64,000 nt of DNA from assembly GCF_017654505.1 (NCBI RefSeq), contig NC_054537.1:71752618-71816617 (forward strand). The letters run 5' to 3'. The stretch is from Polyodon spathula (lineage: Eukaryota > Chordata > Actinopteri > Acipenseriformes > Polyodontidae). A program made the translations under genes and the position numbers. This document shows positions 34,041 through 45,881 of this stretch, piece after piece. Positions within the stretch are counted from its first letter, which is position 1, and every line of letters starts with the position of its first letter. The notes beneath the pieces were generated by a model. The model was not told the DNA's origin. It did not search any database and saw only the letters and a program-made list of their open reading frames with translations.

Positions 34041-37000
34041 CATACACTAGTAAAACATCCATATTTCATAATTATAGAGCTCGTATATAAAGCATATAAA
34101 TATAAGCGACTATATAACTCAAATAAATAAATAAATCAAAGTATAGCGCTGCCACATCTATACTTTATAATGGTTATGGAGCTGGGGCGCTGTCTTTAGT
34201 TGCTACAGCACCACCTGTATCATAGCCAATAGCACCCCCACAAATGAAGTTTCTTCAGGTTTAAAAATGTCAGATCATGACTGCAATAAGACAGTGGGAG
34301 AGGCATACATCACCCAATTCAGTGACAGACAGACAGTGTGCAAGGAAATCGCATGCAAATTCTGATGATTGGAGCCTTTACCTTTACGTTTTTTCAGCGT
34401 GAGAAATAATTACTTTTAAGGCAGGAAATATACAGAGAACTGGGATAATTAAATAATTGAAAAATAAACACCTTAGAAGGCGATAATATTGTGGATGTGG
34501 CAGCAAAGATTAATTTCACCACTACCAAAAAATAAAATAAAACATGACAACATATTGCTTTCTTCAAGAGCCACTCGGAGCAAATGAAAAACACTGACAA
34601 CTTTGATAAGCATTAACAAAAACAGAACTGACTGGAAAAATTATGTTTGTAGCAAAGAAAATGAACACAGAGAAGTCTACTTTGGCAAGCCCAAGTTTTA
34701 ATCCTCATCAGCAGACCTCAAAACGTCACATGGTAACAAAATGCTTTATATGCACAGTGTTATAGTGTTTATTGTGGTCAAATGTTTGGAGTTCGTATTC
34801 CGTATCAGTTGTTAAATGCAGACCCTTATTGACACAACTGTTACCAGTAATCTGACAATGTGGTCATTTTCTGACATCTGACTTTGAAGAAGTTTAGATG
34901 TAGGTTAATATTGTAGTTGTAAATTGGTCAGTGTGTATTCTGTTTGTCAAACATGGACAATAATTGGACGCTCTAAACTAAAAAAAAAATTAAATGCAAT
35001 ATTTTTGGGGTATTTTTTATTATTATTCCACAGCTTTACCTATTTACTAGTCAGAAAAGCAAATGTCTGACCCAATGAGACGCTCTTTAACCAATCTGTT
35101 AAACCTTTTAGAAAACTTGCAGACTCAGATCAAGCATTCTATAAACGGAATATAAAGTATGCAAATTAATGACTATCTATATATGTGTTCTAAAAAAAAA
35201 AAGAAGAAACTATTTTGTGGGGAATGTAAGTAGTTATATATCAAAATCCAAGACTATCACTATCTTCCTACAGTCAGGGACAGGAAAGATAAAGCAGAAT
35301 GCAAATCCCAATACTTGAAGGAGCACACATTGTAAGACAAATCTATAGGATATGCAGAAGACACAGCCTGGGTCCCTCATTAAAATCCCTTTGTGCTACT
35401 CTGTATATCAGCTGCAACAAAGTTTCTGAATTATTTGGGGGCTTTGTATTTAAAGTCTTTAGTAGTGATATTTTAACCTCTGAGATGGTATTTATTAGAG
35501 CTGAGAATTGAAAGCTGAAGAGACCTTGCTTTCTAATTCAAGCTCAGACACCTATTCACTAAGCAACCCTGAGGTCTTGCCACATCACCCCCTGGTACAT
35601 TAGTGCGACCTAGCAGCAATGTCTTGCACAAGCAGAATCCCCCTGGATACAAATGTTACTTCCCACTTAGGCTTCATTCAAACTTAATTCAAATCAAATC
35701 CCAGACTATACAAAAGATGCTGTTGCGGCATTTCTGCAAAAAATGGAACAAAGCATATGTGCTACAGCGAAGAATTTGAATAGTGTTTAATAAAAAGTGG
35801 TGTACAGTTCGAAACATTTAGAACAACTGTATTGCATTTCTAAATGTAACTTTATTGACACTATATGCTACCGTTACAGGTATATATATATATGCTATAT
35901 ATAAATATCTAATATATTATATAATATATATATATATCTATATATATATATCTGGGGATGATTCTCCCTAAAGGATGAGAGAGAGAGATGTTGTAAAACA
36001 ACTGGGGGTATACATGGAGCACAGCTGGTGTTTTGATGTTAGATCAGAGAAAGAAGAGACAACTGCTTAATCTAGTAAAGTATTAGTATTGAACTGATTT
36101 ACTTTTGTATTGAGTTAATACTTTGGGTCAAGGGAGGGCTGCTTTTTAAATTAGTTTCATATGCGTTATTGTTTTCCTAATGCAACATATTCTCATTAAT
36201 TCATTTCAACTACCACCACACCATTTGTCCCAGGGCAGTGTCTAATGTTTTCTTGAATTGTGTATTAGTTTCACCTTGTACACTACTCCATGGACATACA
36301 CTCTGTGTAAACTGTTCAACGCATTTCTTATTCACTTTGCTTCTTACCCATTGTCCTGAACTTCTTCTGGTTGATCAGTCAGACAGGATTTAACCCAATC
36401 CATCTCCCACCCCCAACCCCAACCCCTTATGATCTTTCCTCCAACCAGAGTTGTAATGGCTCGATTCAGTGACTCACTGTACATCCAACCCTGTTGAGCA
36501 TAGGTAAAAGGGCCTCTGTATGGCCAATAACAAAACCTGCTTATAAATAGGCCAAGGAATCAGGAATTCACTGAAATGGAGACAAAACACAAGGCAGAAA
36601 CCAAGGACCTTTAAATGTGAACATCACTGGACCAAGCATGATCACATTATTATGCCATAATGTATTATTATTTAAAATGTTCTTTTCTTTTTACTTGAAG
36701 ATTGCTAATTTCCTTTAAAATGAATCTGATTAAATCAAACTGTCTCGAACTGTCAGAAAGATAGGTGATCGACTCAACTCGACTTGAGTCTTGAGACTCG
36801 ACTTGACTCAATTTTTGTGACTCGATTAGAACACTGCCTAAAACCCATCAAACAAATCCATGTAAGGTGAAAATAGAGAAAGAAAACTGTTTTGCATTAT
36901 ACATTGATTTTTTGATCAAAATTGATTTTTAGGAAAGAGTGAAATCCAAGTGAGGACCACCATTGTTTCTATAAATACCTCACTTTGTTGGTTTACTGTA

Positions 37001-37553
37001 TGTACAAAAAGTAATTTCTATAGCAGTGGGAGGTACACACACGCACGCATATATACAGTGGATGTAGTTTTTTTTCTTTTTTTTTCCAGGGTTATTATCG
37101 AGGTCATTGTTAAGCAGACTGCATGATAAATGTAAATGTCTCACACTGAAGGGAGGACCAAATCCCCATTTACTCCGATAAATAACCTTGTCAATAATGA
37201 TTAAGCCTTATTTAGTGAACTTATTGTTTACCGCACCTTGTTCCTTATTAAATCACAAAGAAACATCATACTACAACTTGTGCCCCAAGTTCAAACTGAA
37301 TTTCACAAGAGCAGGTTTGAATCTGGCAATAAATTCTCACAATACATTCTTTGTGATTCACAAATGTATTTTAATATAATATATGGATAAGTACTATAAT
37401 CGTTTCTCAGCTGATATGAATAAAGTCATAAACAGGCAATGTTACATCAAAAGGTCATAACTAAGCAATGTGATGAAACTGTATGACTTTTAATTTCTCA
37501 GTGCAGTGTCTTTTTAAACTACATTGTTTTTATTATAAAAATTTAAATGCCTC
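34037..37553. other. Unassigned, mostly unique-looking sequence
   Basis: It contains an imperfect TA-rich patch at 35879-35951, C-rich runs at 36402-36426, and a short palindrome-like run of GACTCAACTCGACTTGAGTC and relatives at 36772-36823. No gene was recognised. Confidence 0.4.
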
Positions 37554-38262
37554 TGTAACAGGGAGAGATCTGTGCTGACTCTGCTGGCGTGTTCACGGGC
37601 TGCAGGAAGAGGGCGGCAGTCGCCCAACAACCGCCTGTGAGTCATGGCAGTGACACGGGGAGGTGGGAAAGTGGGTGTGTGGACTTTCCCCCTCTCTGAA
37701 TGGCTGAGAGGCGGGTCTTGGGTGATTGTTGGTCCTATAAAGTAACGCTCTGTTGTTTCCTCAGGTCTGCCCACTTAGACGCGCTAAGAGTGCGGAAGCT
37801 TTGATTCGGAACCGGGAATCAGCCGGGAGAAAAATAAAGATTCACAGAGAGAGAGAGCGGGGAATCCTTGGGCAGACCCCGGCGTATTGTGAAAGAGCAG
37901 ACTAGATAGCCGATAGAATAGGACGGTGATCCGGGTCGTGCAGGTAGCGGCGACCGGGATAACGCTGCCGAGTGCAGCACCTTTTATTTGTAGTTTTATT
38001 ACTGTTTTATTTTCCCTTGTTCTTTTCGCCTTCTGTTTTCATTATTATCTCTTTGAGCACCTGCGAGTGCCCGTGCTGTTCACGTACCAGCTGTGGTATT
38101 TCCGTGGTGCTGTCTGTCATCGTTGATAGGCAGCCCACGGTCAACAGTGCCCTCTGCCGGAAAAAGCAAGAACTGTCTAAAAATAAAACTGGGCACCTGT
38201 GTGGTGTTTTCAAGTACACCTGTCTGTCTCCTAGTCAGTGAATTACCCACACCCCTTCCACA
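37554..38262 (+). mobile_element. LTR retroelement, 709-bp LTR, copy 1
   Basis: It starts TGTAACAGGGAGAG and ends CACCCCTTCCACA, giving the TG...CA termini of an LTR. Within it are TATAA at 37736-37740 and AATAAA at 38182-38187, in the U3-R order expected for plus-strand transcription. The flanks GCCTC (37549-37553) and CCCTC (38263-38267) match at four of five bases, so this is probably a solo LTR with a slightly decayed duplication. It is the same length as 56958-57666 and differs at roughly 7% of positions by eye. The 60-90 residue frames inside are conserved only because the LTR is. No internal coding sequence accompanies it, so the retroelement class (Gypsy or retrovirus-like) cannot be told. 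Confidence 0.9.
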
Positions 38263-38574
38263 CCCTCCAATAAAAAGTCAGGAATCATTCATGGAGACCA
38301 AGAAAACAAAAACACAATGAAGAAAGCTGCCTTCCATATAAGCCATATAAGTGAAAACATACCAACACCAAGTATGGATGAAGGAGTTCAATGTTCATTT
38401 TGCCAACTTTGTATTGTATAAAAAATCTTGGGATCCAAATGTTCCAAAAAAATTAAAATAAAAAAGGTTATAATTGCATCTCGAGTTCTGGTGAATTCAT
38501 CATAAACCTCTTGTGTTTTACGATATCACCAGAAAGCCTTGATACTACGTCAAACCAAATTATCATTTAGAAAC

Positions 38575-38780
38575 ATCCCAAATTGCATTTTAAGAGATCT
38601 TGAAATATTTAGCGATATCTGTAAAACATTGAGATATCTCAAATTGAATTACAGATATCTTTAATTGTGCAGTTTTTAAGAAATCTAAAATTCATTTTAA
38701 GATATCTTTACATCAATCAGAGGTGTCTGTAATTAGAAATAAACATATGTCAAATTGATTTACAGATAGCTTTAAATAAT
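38575..38780 (+). repeat. Degenerate minisatellite, GATATCT-rich
   Basis: Variants of AAATTGCATTTTAAGAGATC, CAGATATCTTTAA and GAGATATCTCAAATTG recur every 25-35 bases, about seven times, often as self-complementary GATATC cores. Period and units are too diverged to define exactly. Confidence 0.6.
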
Positions 38781-38869
38781 ATGGAAACCATATGGATTTT
38801 TCTAGCATGGTATGAAACAGATATTGTTTATTTCAACATGCGTTAATGTACTGTATTATTATTTTTAAT

Positions 38870-39391
38870 TATATATGTGTTGTTTATTGTTTATTGGTGA
38901 TGGGAAAATGTGTATTATGATTTATTTATTTGTGAATAGGACAGAGAAAAACCATGTGTTTTGTTTATTGTTTGGCAGCGTGGATGGGGAAGCCCCATTA
39001 TCTCCTGATTTAATTAATTGATTAATTTGTTGCTAAAGGGGAGAGGGTCACCAGTATAAATGCCTGCAGCTCTTCCTGTTCGGCTTGGGTGTTTGTAAGA
39101 GGAACATGTGTGTGAAAGAGACAGGAGAAGAAAAGCAAAACAAAATGAAAGTAAAAAACAAAACAATTGCATCATATTTGTTTAGTTGGGATTCTTTGGT
39201 GTGCGAGATTTGTTTTTGTTTAACCTTTTGTTTTTGCTCTGTGAGCTGTGTTCTCTGTTTTAAATATTTTATTTATTTTTGTTTCAAACAAAAACAGTGC
39301 TGCGGTGCGCTTTAACCCAAGTACCTGTGTGTGTGTGTGTGTGTGGTACTTGTTGCTGGCCTGACGTCACCACCCTGGCTACCCTGTCACA
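38870..39391 (+). mobile_element. LTR-like dispersed repeat, copy C
   Basis: This is the plus-strand copy of the family at 9730 and 11464. TAATTTGTTGCTAAAGGGGA, GGGTCACCAGTATAAATGCC (TATA-like box) and TGCAGCTCTTCC lie at 39024-39076. It continues through AAACAAAATGAAAGTAAA and a T/G-rich stretch to AAGTACCTG, a short (GT)n and the end ACCCTGTCACA at 39391. The left limit is uncertain. Confidence 0.5.
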
Positions 39392-39399
39392 TTTGACTA

Positions 39400-39790
39400 T
39401 GGAAATTCAGAAATTGATTAAAACAAATCAAATTGTGTTCAAAGGGAGAAAGGCAGTAAAGGAACAGATTGGTCTAGAAGAGCGTATCCATTTGTGAAAG
39501 AGCAACTAGATTCACTGTGTATTCTGTTTCACAGAATGAGGCTGAAGTATGTTGTCCTTCCACTGGAATTAATGTTAGTTGCACAGGCATTCAGGTAAAC
39601 CCTATAGTGGAAGATTCTCTCCATAGCTCAGACAAGGAAGATTAATTTTAGTTAACTCAACAGGATTTAGACAGTTATGGGGTGTGGACATCTAGCAGTC
39701 CTGATTTGAAAAGGAAAAGGAAATCAAATAAAGCAAAGAAAAAGACATGCATTAAAGCAGGACTAGGAAGTGCCTGTCTTGCTTGAGTAG
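39400..39790 (+). pseudogene. Decayed coding-like remnant, unknown family
   Basis: Two segments look coding. 39398-39498 reads MEIQKLIKTNQIVFKGRKAV followed by KEQIGLEERIHL and a stop. 39498-39640, in another phase, reads RFTVYSVSQNEAEVCCPSTG and VNPIVEDSLHSSDKED, and after two stops LDSYGVWTSSSPDLKRKRK. A basic KRKRKSNKAKKK tail follows. The composition is like an ORF1 or gag-type protein of a retroelement, but no zinc knuckle or other diagnostic motif is visible. Confidence 0.3.
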
Positions 39791-40985
39791 CTTGAGTGAT
39801 ATTCTAGTGAGAAGGATGATTGTAGAGGCTAATGAAAATCCAGGAAAAAGATAGTTTAGTACAAAATCTTTTCTGAACCATATAGGAGATGGTAACTATG
39901 AAGTAGGTTTACCTACAGGATAAACTTTTTTTTAAATACTCATTCCTAGTGTCTTAAAGTTCATAGACTCAAGCTTTTGGATATTGAATACATGTACCTT
40001 ATATGTGACAACCATTTTGTAAATACAAACCTTTATTAGACTGGGGAGCAAAGGTTTCTTTAAATGTTAAATACACTTTGTTTGCTACAGGTTCAGAATA
40101 ATGTCTTAATCTACATCTCAGATAATTTACATTTTGTAAGCAGAACAAGCTGCATAGTAAATACAGAGTGACATATGAGTTTAACAAAATGAATATTGCA
40201 AATCTTTTAAAGCAGCTACTGACTCTCCTCGTGAGATTTTGTAAAATTTAGAATCAAGGAGAATTATATGACAGTATTTGAGCATCGGTGAACTTACAAG
40301 TGTTCATTAGTCCCAGTTTATAGTGGTAGAATTGTTCTGGGTAAATCTTTAAAGTGGTATTGGTAAGAGGAAAACGAATGTAATAAATCTAAAAATATTA
40401 GATTTACAATAGGTTTGTAATGGAAACTGTAAACCCTGGTGTAACTCGTAACCATGCTGTGGATTTGTGCTAATCTTATATGAAGTTATACTGCATTTCG
40501 ATCATGATTTAAGATATTTAATTTAGATGACTGTTCAGCTGAATTAAATTAGTATTAACTTTGTCAGTGTAAGTGATGCTTTGGGAAGGTAAATGTAAGT
40601 TTGTGACATGCATTAAAATGGAATGATATATTAGTATTTACAGCACTCCAAGTGGATACACCCTTCCTAATGAGTAATTACCTGTGCTGTAACTAAATCG
40701 ATTATGTTTGTAGACTATCAAGTGAGTCTGTTGTTGATGAACTGAAAGTAATCAATCTCTAAACAAACCGAGGTGGTAGTCTCCCGATTGCATAGGTTCA
40801 TGATCTGTTATGCAGATGAGATCTAGGTTATTATTTCAATGGAAATTATAGGACATTTTCTGCAACAGTTTTCTGTGCTATTCAACCATATTACTGGTTT
40901 ATATGGCAACTTTCATCAGTTTCTCTTAATAGTGAGGGCCAGAGACACAATATATCGGCCTTGTTTATATATATATATATACACA
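39791..40985. other. Unassigned sequence
   Basis: Nothing was recognised. It ends in a short TA/CA run at 40967-40985 that flanks the Tc1 element. Confidence 0.35.
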
Positions 40986-41735
40986 CAGTATCAAAAGTTT
41001 GAGTACACCTGCTTGAAACCAGGTTTTCAGTTTAACTGTATAAACTTGTCTATAAACACTTAATATTTCATTGCAAGATACATGTACTTATATAAGCTGA
41101 TAATTTTTTTAAATGAAAATGTAAATCTTGCCAATTTCAATTAAACTTTACCAAGTCCATGGCAAGCTCAATCAGCATGGCTATCGTAGCATACTTCAGA
41201 GGCATGCCATTCCATCAGGATTACAGCTAGTTGGGTAGTCCTTTATTCTTCAGCAAGATAATGACCCAAAGCGCACCTCAAAGTTGTGGCGAAGAAGGAA
41301 AGTGAAGGACAACTCAATCTAATGACCTGGCCTGCCCAGTCTCCAGACCTCAATCCCATAGAACTTGTATGGGACAAGCTGGACAGAAGAGTTAAAGCAA
41401 AGCTATCCACCAGTGCCCTACATCTCTGGGAATTGTTGCAGAAGAGCTGGGAAGACATGTCGGGTGATTTCCTGCTGAAACTTGACTTAACTTAACCGAA
41501 TGCCTCGTGTTTGTGAGGCTGTTATTAAGGCAAAGGGTGGCTATTTTGAGAAATCCAAGATTTAGAGACAATTTTCAATTTTCTTGAACATTGCTTTGAT
41601 ACTCCTTAAGTTTTGTTTTGTATATTGTAACATGTGTTTTCATTTTCAAGTGTTTACAGAAACGTATACGACATAAAACATTGTCAATTATGAAAAAAAC
41701 CTAGTTTCCAGCAAGTGTACTCAAACTTTTGACTG

Positions 41736-41741
<6 letters not shown>
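40986..41741 (+). mobile_element. Internally deleted Tc1/mariner element with both TIRs
   Basis: The left end (CAGTATCAAAAGTTTGAGTA, then CACCTGCTTGAAACCAGGTT) and the complement of the right end (AGTACCAGTCAAAAGTTTGA, CACTTGCTGGAAACTAGG) are inverted repeats of about 45 bp. TA-repeat DNA lies on both sides, as expected for TA-target insertion. The inner coding part is the C-terminal third only. It gives LQRHAIPSG and then QQDNDPKRTSK (second catalytic D), and after a phase change the frame 41286-41495 has SPDLNPIELVWDKLDRRVKA, which includes the catalytic E of DD34E. The N-terminal domain and first D are deleted. This is a different Tc1 family from that at 5596 and 13011. Confidence 0.9.

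Positions 41742-41782
<41 letters not shown>
41742..41782. repeat. (TA)n microsatellite
   Basis: A TA tract directly at the right edge of the Tc1 element. Confidence 0.9.
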
Positions 41783-41784
<2 letters not shown>

Positions 41785-41891
41785 TTGCTGCTATTTGATT
41801 TTCGATATATGCTTGCTACTATTTTATTTTTTTGCCAAATCAACTTTACGTCTTTTTGAAAGAGAAATTTGTAATATAGGACCGCAAAGGG

Positions 41892-42467
41892 TTAACCCTT
41901 TGCGGTCCTATGTTGGACCCTGTCTGACATCATCAAAAAGATGTCAAGCACAGGTCTCTAGTTGTTTTTTATCTGGATAAAGCCGAGAAAACCTTTCAAT
42001 GGCTGAGTGAGACCGATAGGAGCTGAGAGAAGTCGGAAAAAAAGGGGGAGGCGGATCTGAGCAATACACAGAGGCCGTACACCACTGAGCTAACATGACA
42101 TAAAAAAAAAACAAGATAGCTACTTCCACATCCAGCACGCAAAGAATATCATAGACATTTGCAGAGCTTTTTGAGATGCTATAGTAATAAAATAATTACT
42201 TGGATCGCATTATTGAGGGGTTTGGTGATAAAACGAGTGATCAGGAGAGGAGTTATCAGTATGCTACTGTGAAGAGGTGTGTGATAAATACAGCAAACAA
42301 GGGGTGGGGCAGGGCTGGAGATGCAGTACTGAGTGTCTTGTTAATATGCAGTGCCTTTTAAACCTCTTTTATTTTTAAACAACGTGTGTAAAATAAACTG
42401 TGTGTGAAAATATATTGGACCTGATGCACCTGACAGGCATTGAATAAATTAACCCGCTAAGGGTTAA
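41892..42467 (+). mobile_element. piggyBac-type non-autonomous element, copy 2
   Basis: It is bounded by TTAA on both sides (41892-41895 and 42464-42467), with CCCTTTGCGGTCC at the left and CCCGCTAAGGG at the right, as piggyBac insertions are. At 576 bp with no transposase, it is a MITE. The interior aligns with 6661-7143. Immediately left, an inverted copy of the 15-base left terminus creates the palindrome at 41877-41910. Confidence 0.8.
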
Positions 42468-42905
42468 ATCTACCGATTTTACAGCCTTTTGTTTCAAAGC
42501 ATATTGTGTAAGCTGAATTTAGTATGATAGTTAAATTAGTCAGGATTTGTGAGATTAATTCAAATGTTTTGCTTTGCTTTTGGACAGAAAATATTAAAAG
42601 TAATGAGCAACCATAATTCAGATAGAAATTATATATAGTATTATAGTATAGTATATTATAGTATAAATATAGTATTTTTTTTATTAATAGTACAATGTTA
42701 AAAGGACATCACGTGCAGGGACACACATTATTTTCAGTTGTTAAAATCTGAAGTGTTCTAATTTTAATATAAGTTGCGCCTTTTTGTTTAACAATGCACA
42801 GCAGTGTTTTTAGTTATTGGATCTTCTGTTAAAAAAAAAACAAATATGACTGTCAACGTAGTTAATAGCAAATATTTACGGATAAATGCCTATACGTTTA
42901 AACTC

Positions 42906-43090
42906 AAATATGAAATTAGGGTGACTATAGCAACACTGATATAAATTAATTTTCTTTTAAGTCACAAAATCGCTATCAGTGGTTTTAGCGATTTCTGCAA
43001 ATTCTCTTTTGTGGAGATGTGCAGGGGAGAAAAAAGTCTAAGACGTAGGTCCTTTGAAAACACTCTACACGTCCCCCTCTTCCAGCAGGA
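42906..43090 (+). repeat. Dispersed repeat E, copy 1
   Basis: AATATGAAATTAGG, CACTGAT, TTAAGTCACAA, ATCGCT, TTCTCTTNTG, GTGCAG(G/A)GGAGAA and TCCTTTGAAAA occur in the same order here and at 51686-51840, with substitutions and small gaps between. The class is unknown. Confidence 0.65.
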
Positions 43091-44984
43091 AACTTTTACC
43101 CGCCTTGACTGTCACTTCACTTTGGTTAATTATACTGTCTCCTTCAGTAACGGACCACACATTGCTACTAATGCTGGTGTCAAGTGATGTAGTTCAATCT
43201 AATGAGAGTACTTTAATCCGCCAATAAACCTCTTTCCCAGGTCTTATCTCAGACTCCCTTTCCACTAGTAAAAAAAGAAAATCACGGGCCCGATCTTCGC
43301 GCATTCCCCTCGCTAAATTTGTGACTCGCAAAAAAATTGTGCTTTGGCACAAAATGAGAGATATTCCAAAACGGTACAAAGCAGTTGCGAGACATTGGAA
43401 TATAGCAGTTTTTTGAGCAATTCACAAATCTGTTTGTGCCTCGCAAAACCGTCTGCACATTCACTACCAATATAGCAACTGCACACAACAGCCAAGCGAG
43501 AATGCAGAATGATGGACAGTCACCATTAGTAATGCAACAAGCTGCTATCATTGGTGTTGCCAGAGTATGTACTGATATGACAAGACCACACAATGTATCG
43601 TGCACACATACATACAGACCATTCAAATATACAATTGGCTCCATAGCTAGGTGCCGAGTTTTCAAATTAATGTACTGATAACGCCACTGCTTTACTGAAC
43701 ACGGACAGTATTGTATCACAAGGAAATACTATATAGGTTTCTTTAAAGGCCAGCTGATCCGACATAGCTGTATGTTTTTGAAGATACTGTCTTTTTTTTC
43801 TGAATGATTTTTTAAAATTTTTATATAAGTTGTGCCGTGGTGGTAGCACACTCTCTGATTTGTAAATGTAACAAGGTCATTCACCTGCAAAGTAAACATC
43901 AATCAAGCATTTTTCTATACGCAATACACAGAAATGTGTTATGTTATTCACTACTCACCCATTTGAACATCATGGTTAATTTGTAAGGTTTGAGTTTCGC
44001 CGGAATGAATTTTTTCGTTATGTCATTTTTTGTAAGAATCATGATTAATTCTAACTACGCTCCTAAAATGTTAATTGTGGCCTACTATGATTTCTCAATA
44101 AATGAACAGTCTCTGTACAATTAGCAACACCGACATTCAGCAAACTGGACAGCTGCATAAAAACGGCCAGAAATTACAGTTAACAGAACTGTTTGTCCTG
44201 CCTCAGCTAACTATCACCCGTATAACCGGTCTGATTTTAGGAAAATATTAACTGCAGCTGCCCACCCCTCACCTGTAATGCACAGCAACCTATGGAATAG
44301 CCAAATTAAAGCAATGGGCCAAAAGATGGGTGTATTACGTATTTATACAATTAAATTACAGATGTGTGGCAACACACAGCAAAGATAACAGGCAGGACAC
44401 CCCCCCTCTTCATCCTTCTCTCAATATACATTTCCATACTTTGATGGCACACGTTGGATGCCGATATGCCTGTGGAGCAGTGAAGAACACATATAACTGT
44501 ATATGTAAAGACACTACTGCTGTCCATCATATCAATACAGTGATAAAACGCATAACTGATCCGCCCAGCCGTGGATGGGGGGAGGGGGGGGGGTGGTTTG
44601 TACATTTGTACTATTGTACCCAACTACAGAGTGGACTGTTACTCTGACACTATTTGAGTCAGCGGTGCGCAGTTATTGGAACTAGCGCTTCGCAATTATC
44701 ACGCAGATATTGGTATATTCAGACAAATTATGGCTTTCGCCCAATTCAAATTTGATTGTGCTATGTGCATATTGAACGTCCACCTAGAATACATTTGCAT
44801 CTCATATTTACCGATGCATTACCATATACTAATAGGACCGTATTAAAGGAACAGAAGGAAGGCAGTGTGCTGGACAGAGGTGAGTGCATGTTTCCACACT
44901 TGTCTGTTGGGCATGGGAATATGCTATAAACATCACTATGATATGCACATGTTATATATGTTATGGAAAAAAAAAAAGAGGCTT

Positions 44985-45638
44985 ATTGCTTGTATGTTTT
45001 TGCTGCAAATTGACTATGGTGATGCAGTATATAGGTTTGCATCATCATCAACTTTAGGTAAACTGGACTTGCTATATCATGCAGCATTGAGGTACATTAC
45101 AAATACAAGATTTAATACTCATCATTGTATATTATGCGATTTGGTAGGCTGGACTTCTTTGGCTTTACGCAGGTTGAAGCACTGGTATATTCTGGTATAT
45201 AAGGCTATTCAATGTAAATTATATGAATATACTTATTTAAATGAATACCTTATAGCTTCCCATAGTAAACACAGCCTCAGATCTCATTCTTTTTTTATTT
45301 TAAAATCCCAAATGTGCGTACTGAGGCTGGTAAAGGATCCTTTGCTTATTATGCCCCATGGTCCTGGAATGAGTTACAGTCCAAACTAAAGCTGCAGACC
45401 CAGATATCTTTATTGCAATTTAAGAGTAAACTGCATGTTTCCGTGACTGAGAGTTGTAACTGTTTTAAGTAGTTGAGTTACGTACTTTTGAGTATTTTGA
45501 TTATTATTTTAAATGTGATTTGCCTGTGTCTTAACTGTATTTTATTGTGTATTATTCTTGTCCGATTGACTTGGTGCTACCTGCTTAGCTAGGTGTCATT
45601 TGTAAAAGAGGTTTTAATCTCAATGTGTGACTACAAGG

Positions 45639-45640
<2 letters not shown>
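44985..45640 (+). pseudogene. Non-LTR retrotransposon (LINE) 3' end
   Basis: From about 45009 a frame encodes IDYGDAVYRFASSSTLGKLD, LLYHAALRYITNTRFNTHHC and LVGWTSLALRRLKHWYI. This is the C-terminal part of fish LINE reverse transcriptases (DYGD..Y..AS...L..LD..YH.ALRF.T......H...LY...GW.SL..RR..H). After a frameshift near 45300 it ends NVRTEAGKGSFAYYAPWSWN and ELQSKLKL with the usual tail. The 3' UTR ends TGTAAAAGAGGTTTTAATCT, CAATGTGTGACTA, the familiar end of such elements, next to a TA repeat at 45641. The copy is 5'-truncated, as LINE insertions usually are. The exact clade (L2, CR1 or Rex-like) is not decided. Confidence 0.8.

Positions 45641-45706
<66 letters not shown>
45641..45706. 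repeat. (TA)n microsatellite at the LINE 3' end
   Basis: About 33 TA units starting where the LINE tail ends. They may have grown from its terminal repeats. Confidence 0.9.
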
Positions 45707-45709
<3 letters not shown>

Positions 45710-45881
45710 CTCCAGGTATTGACTGTTGATCTACTAAAAAACTATATACGGTATCACGTTTTCAGAATACTGATATCTAGAATATGAACAGATTCATTCA
45801 GAATACCCTGTTTACATGGCATGGAATAGCTATTCAAATTTCCCACTATTCCGAATACAACTGGAATCCTGATAGAACAGA

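Noticed and set aside
37926..38320. Frames conserved between 37.9 and 57.3 kb
   Set aside because: Conservation is explained by the two LTR copies; frames on both strands are equally conserved and run through the poly(A) signal.
43282..43719. 145-residue minus frame at the Harbinger left end
   Set aside because: It covers the terminal inverted repeat, ends exactly at the element edge, and has no transposase motif; equally long plus frames overlap it.
44330..44647. 105-residue plus frame and 90-residue minus frame
   Set aside because: Opposite-strand overlap inside the decayed Harbinger interior, with no recognisable protein.
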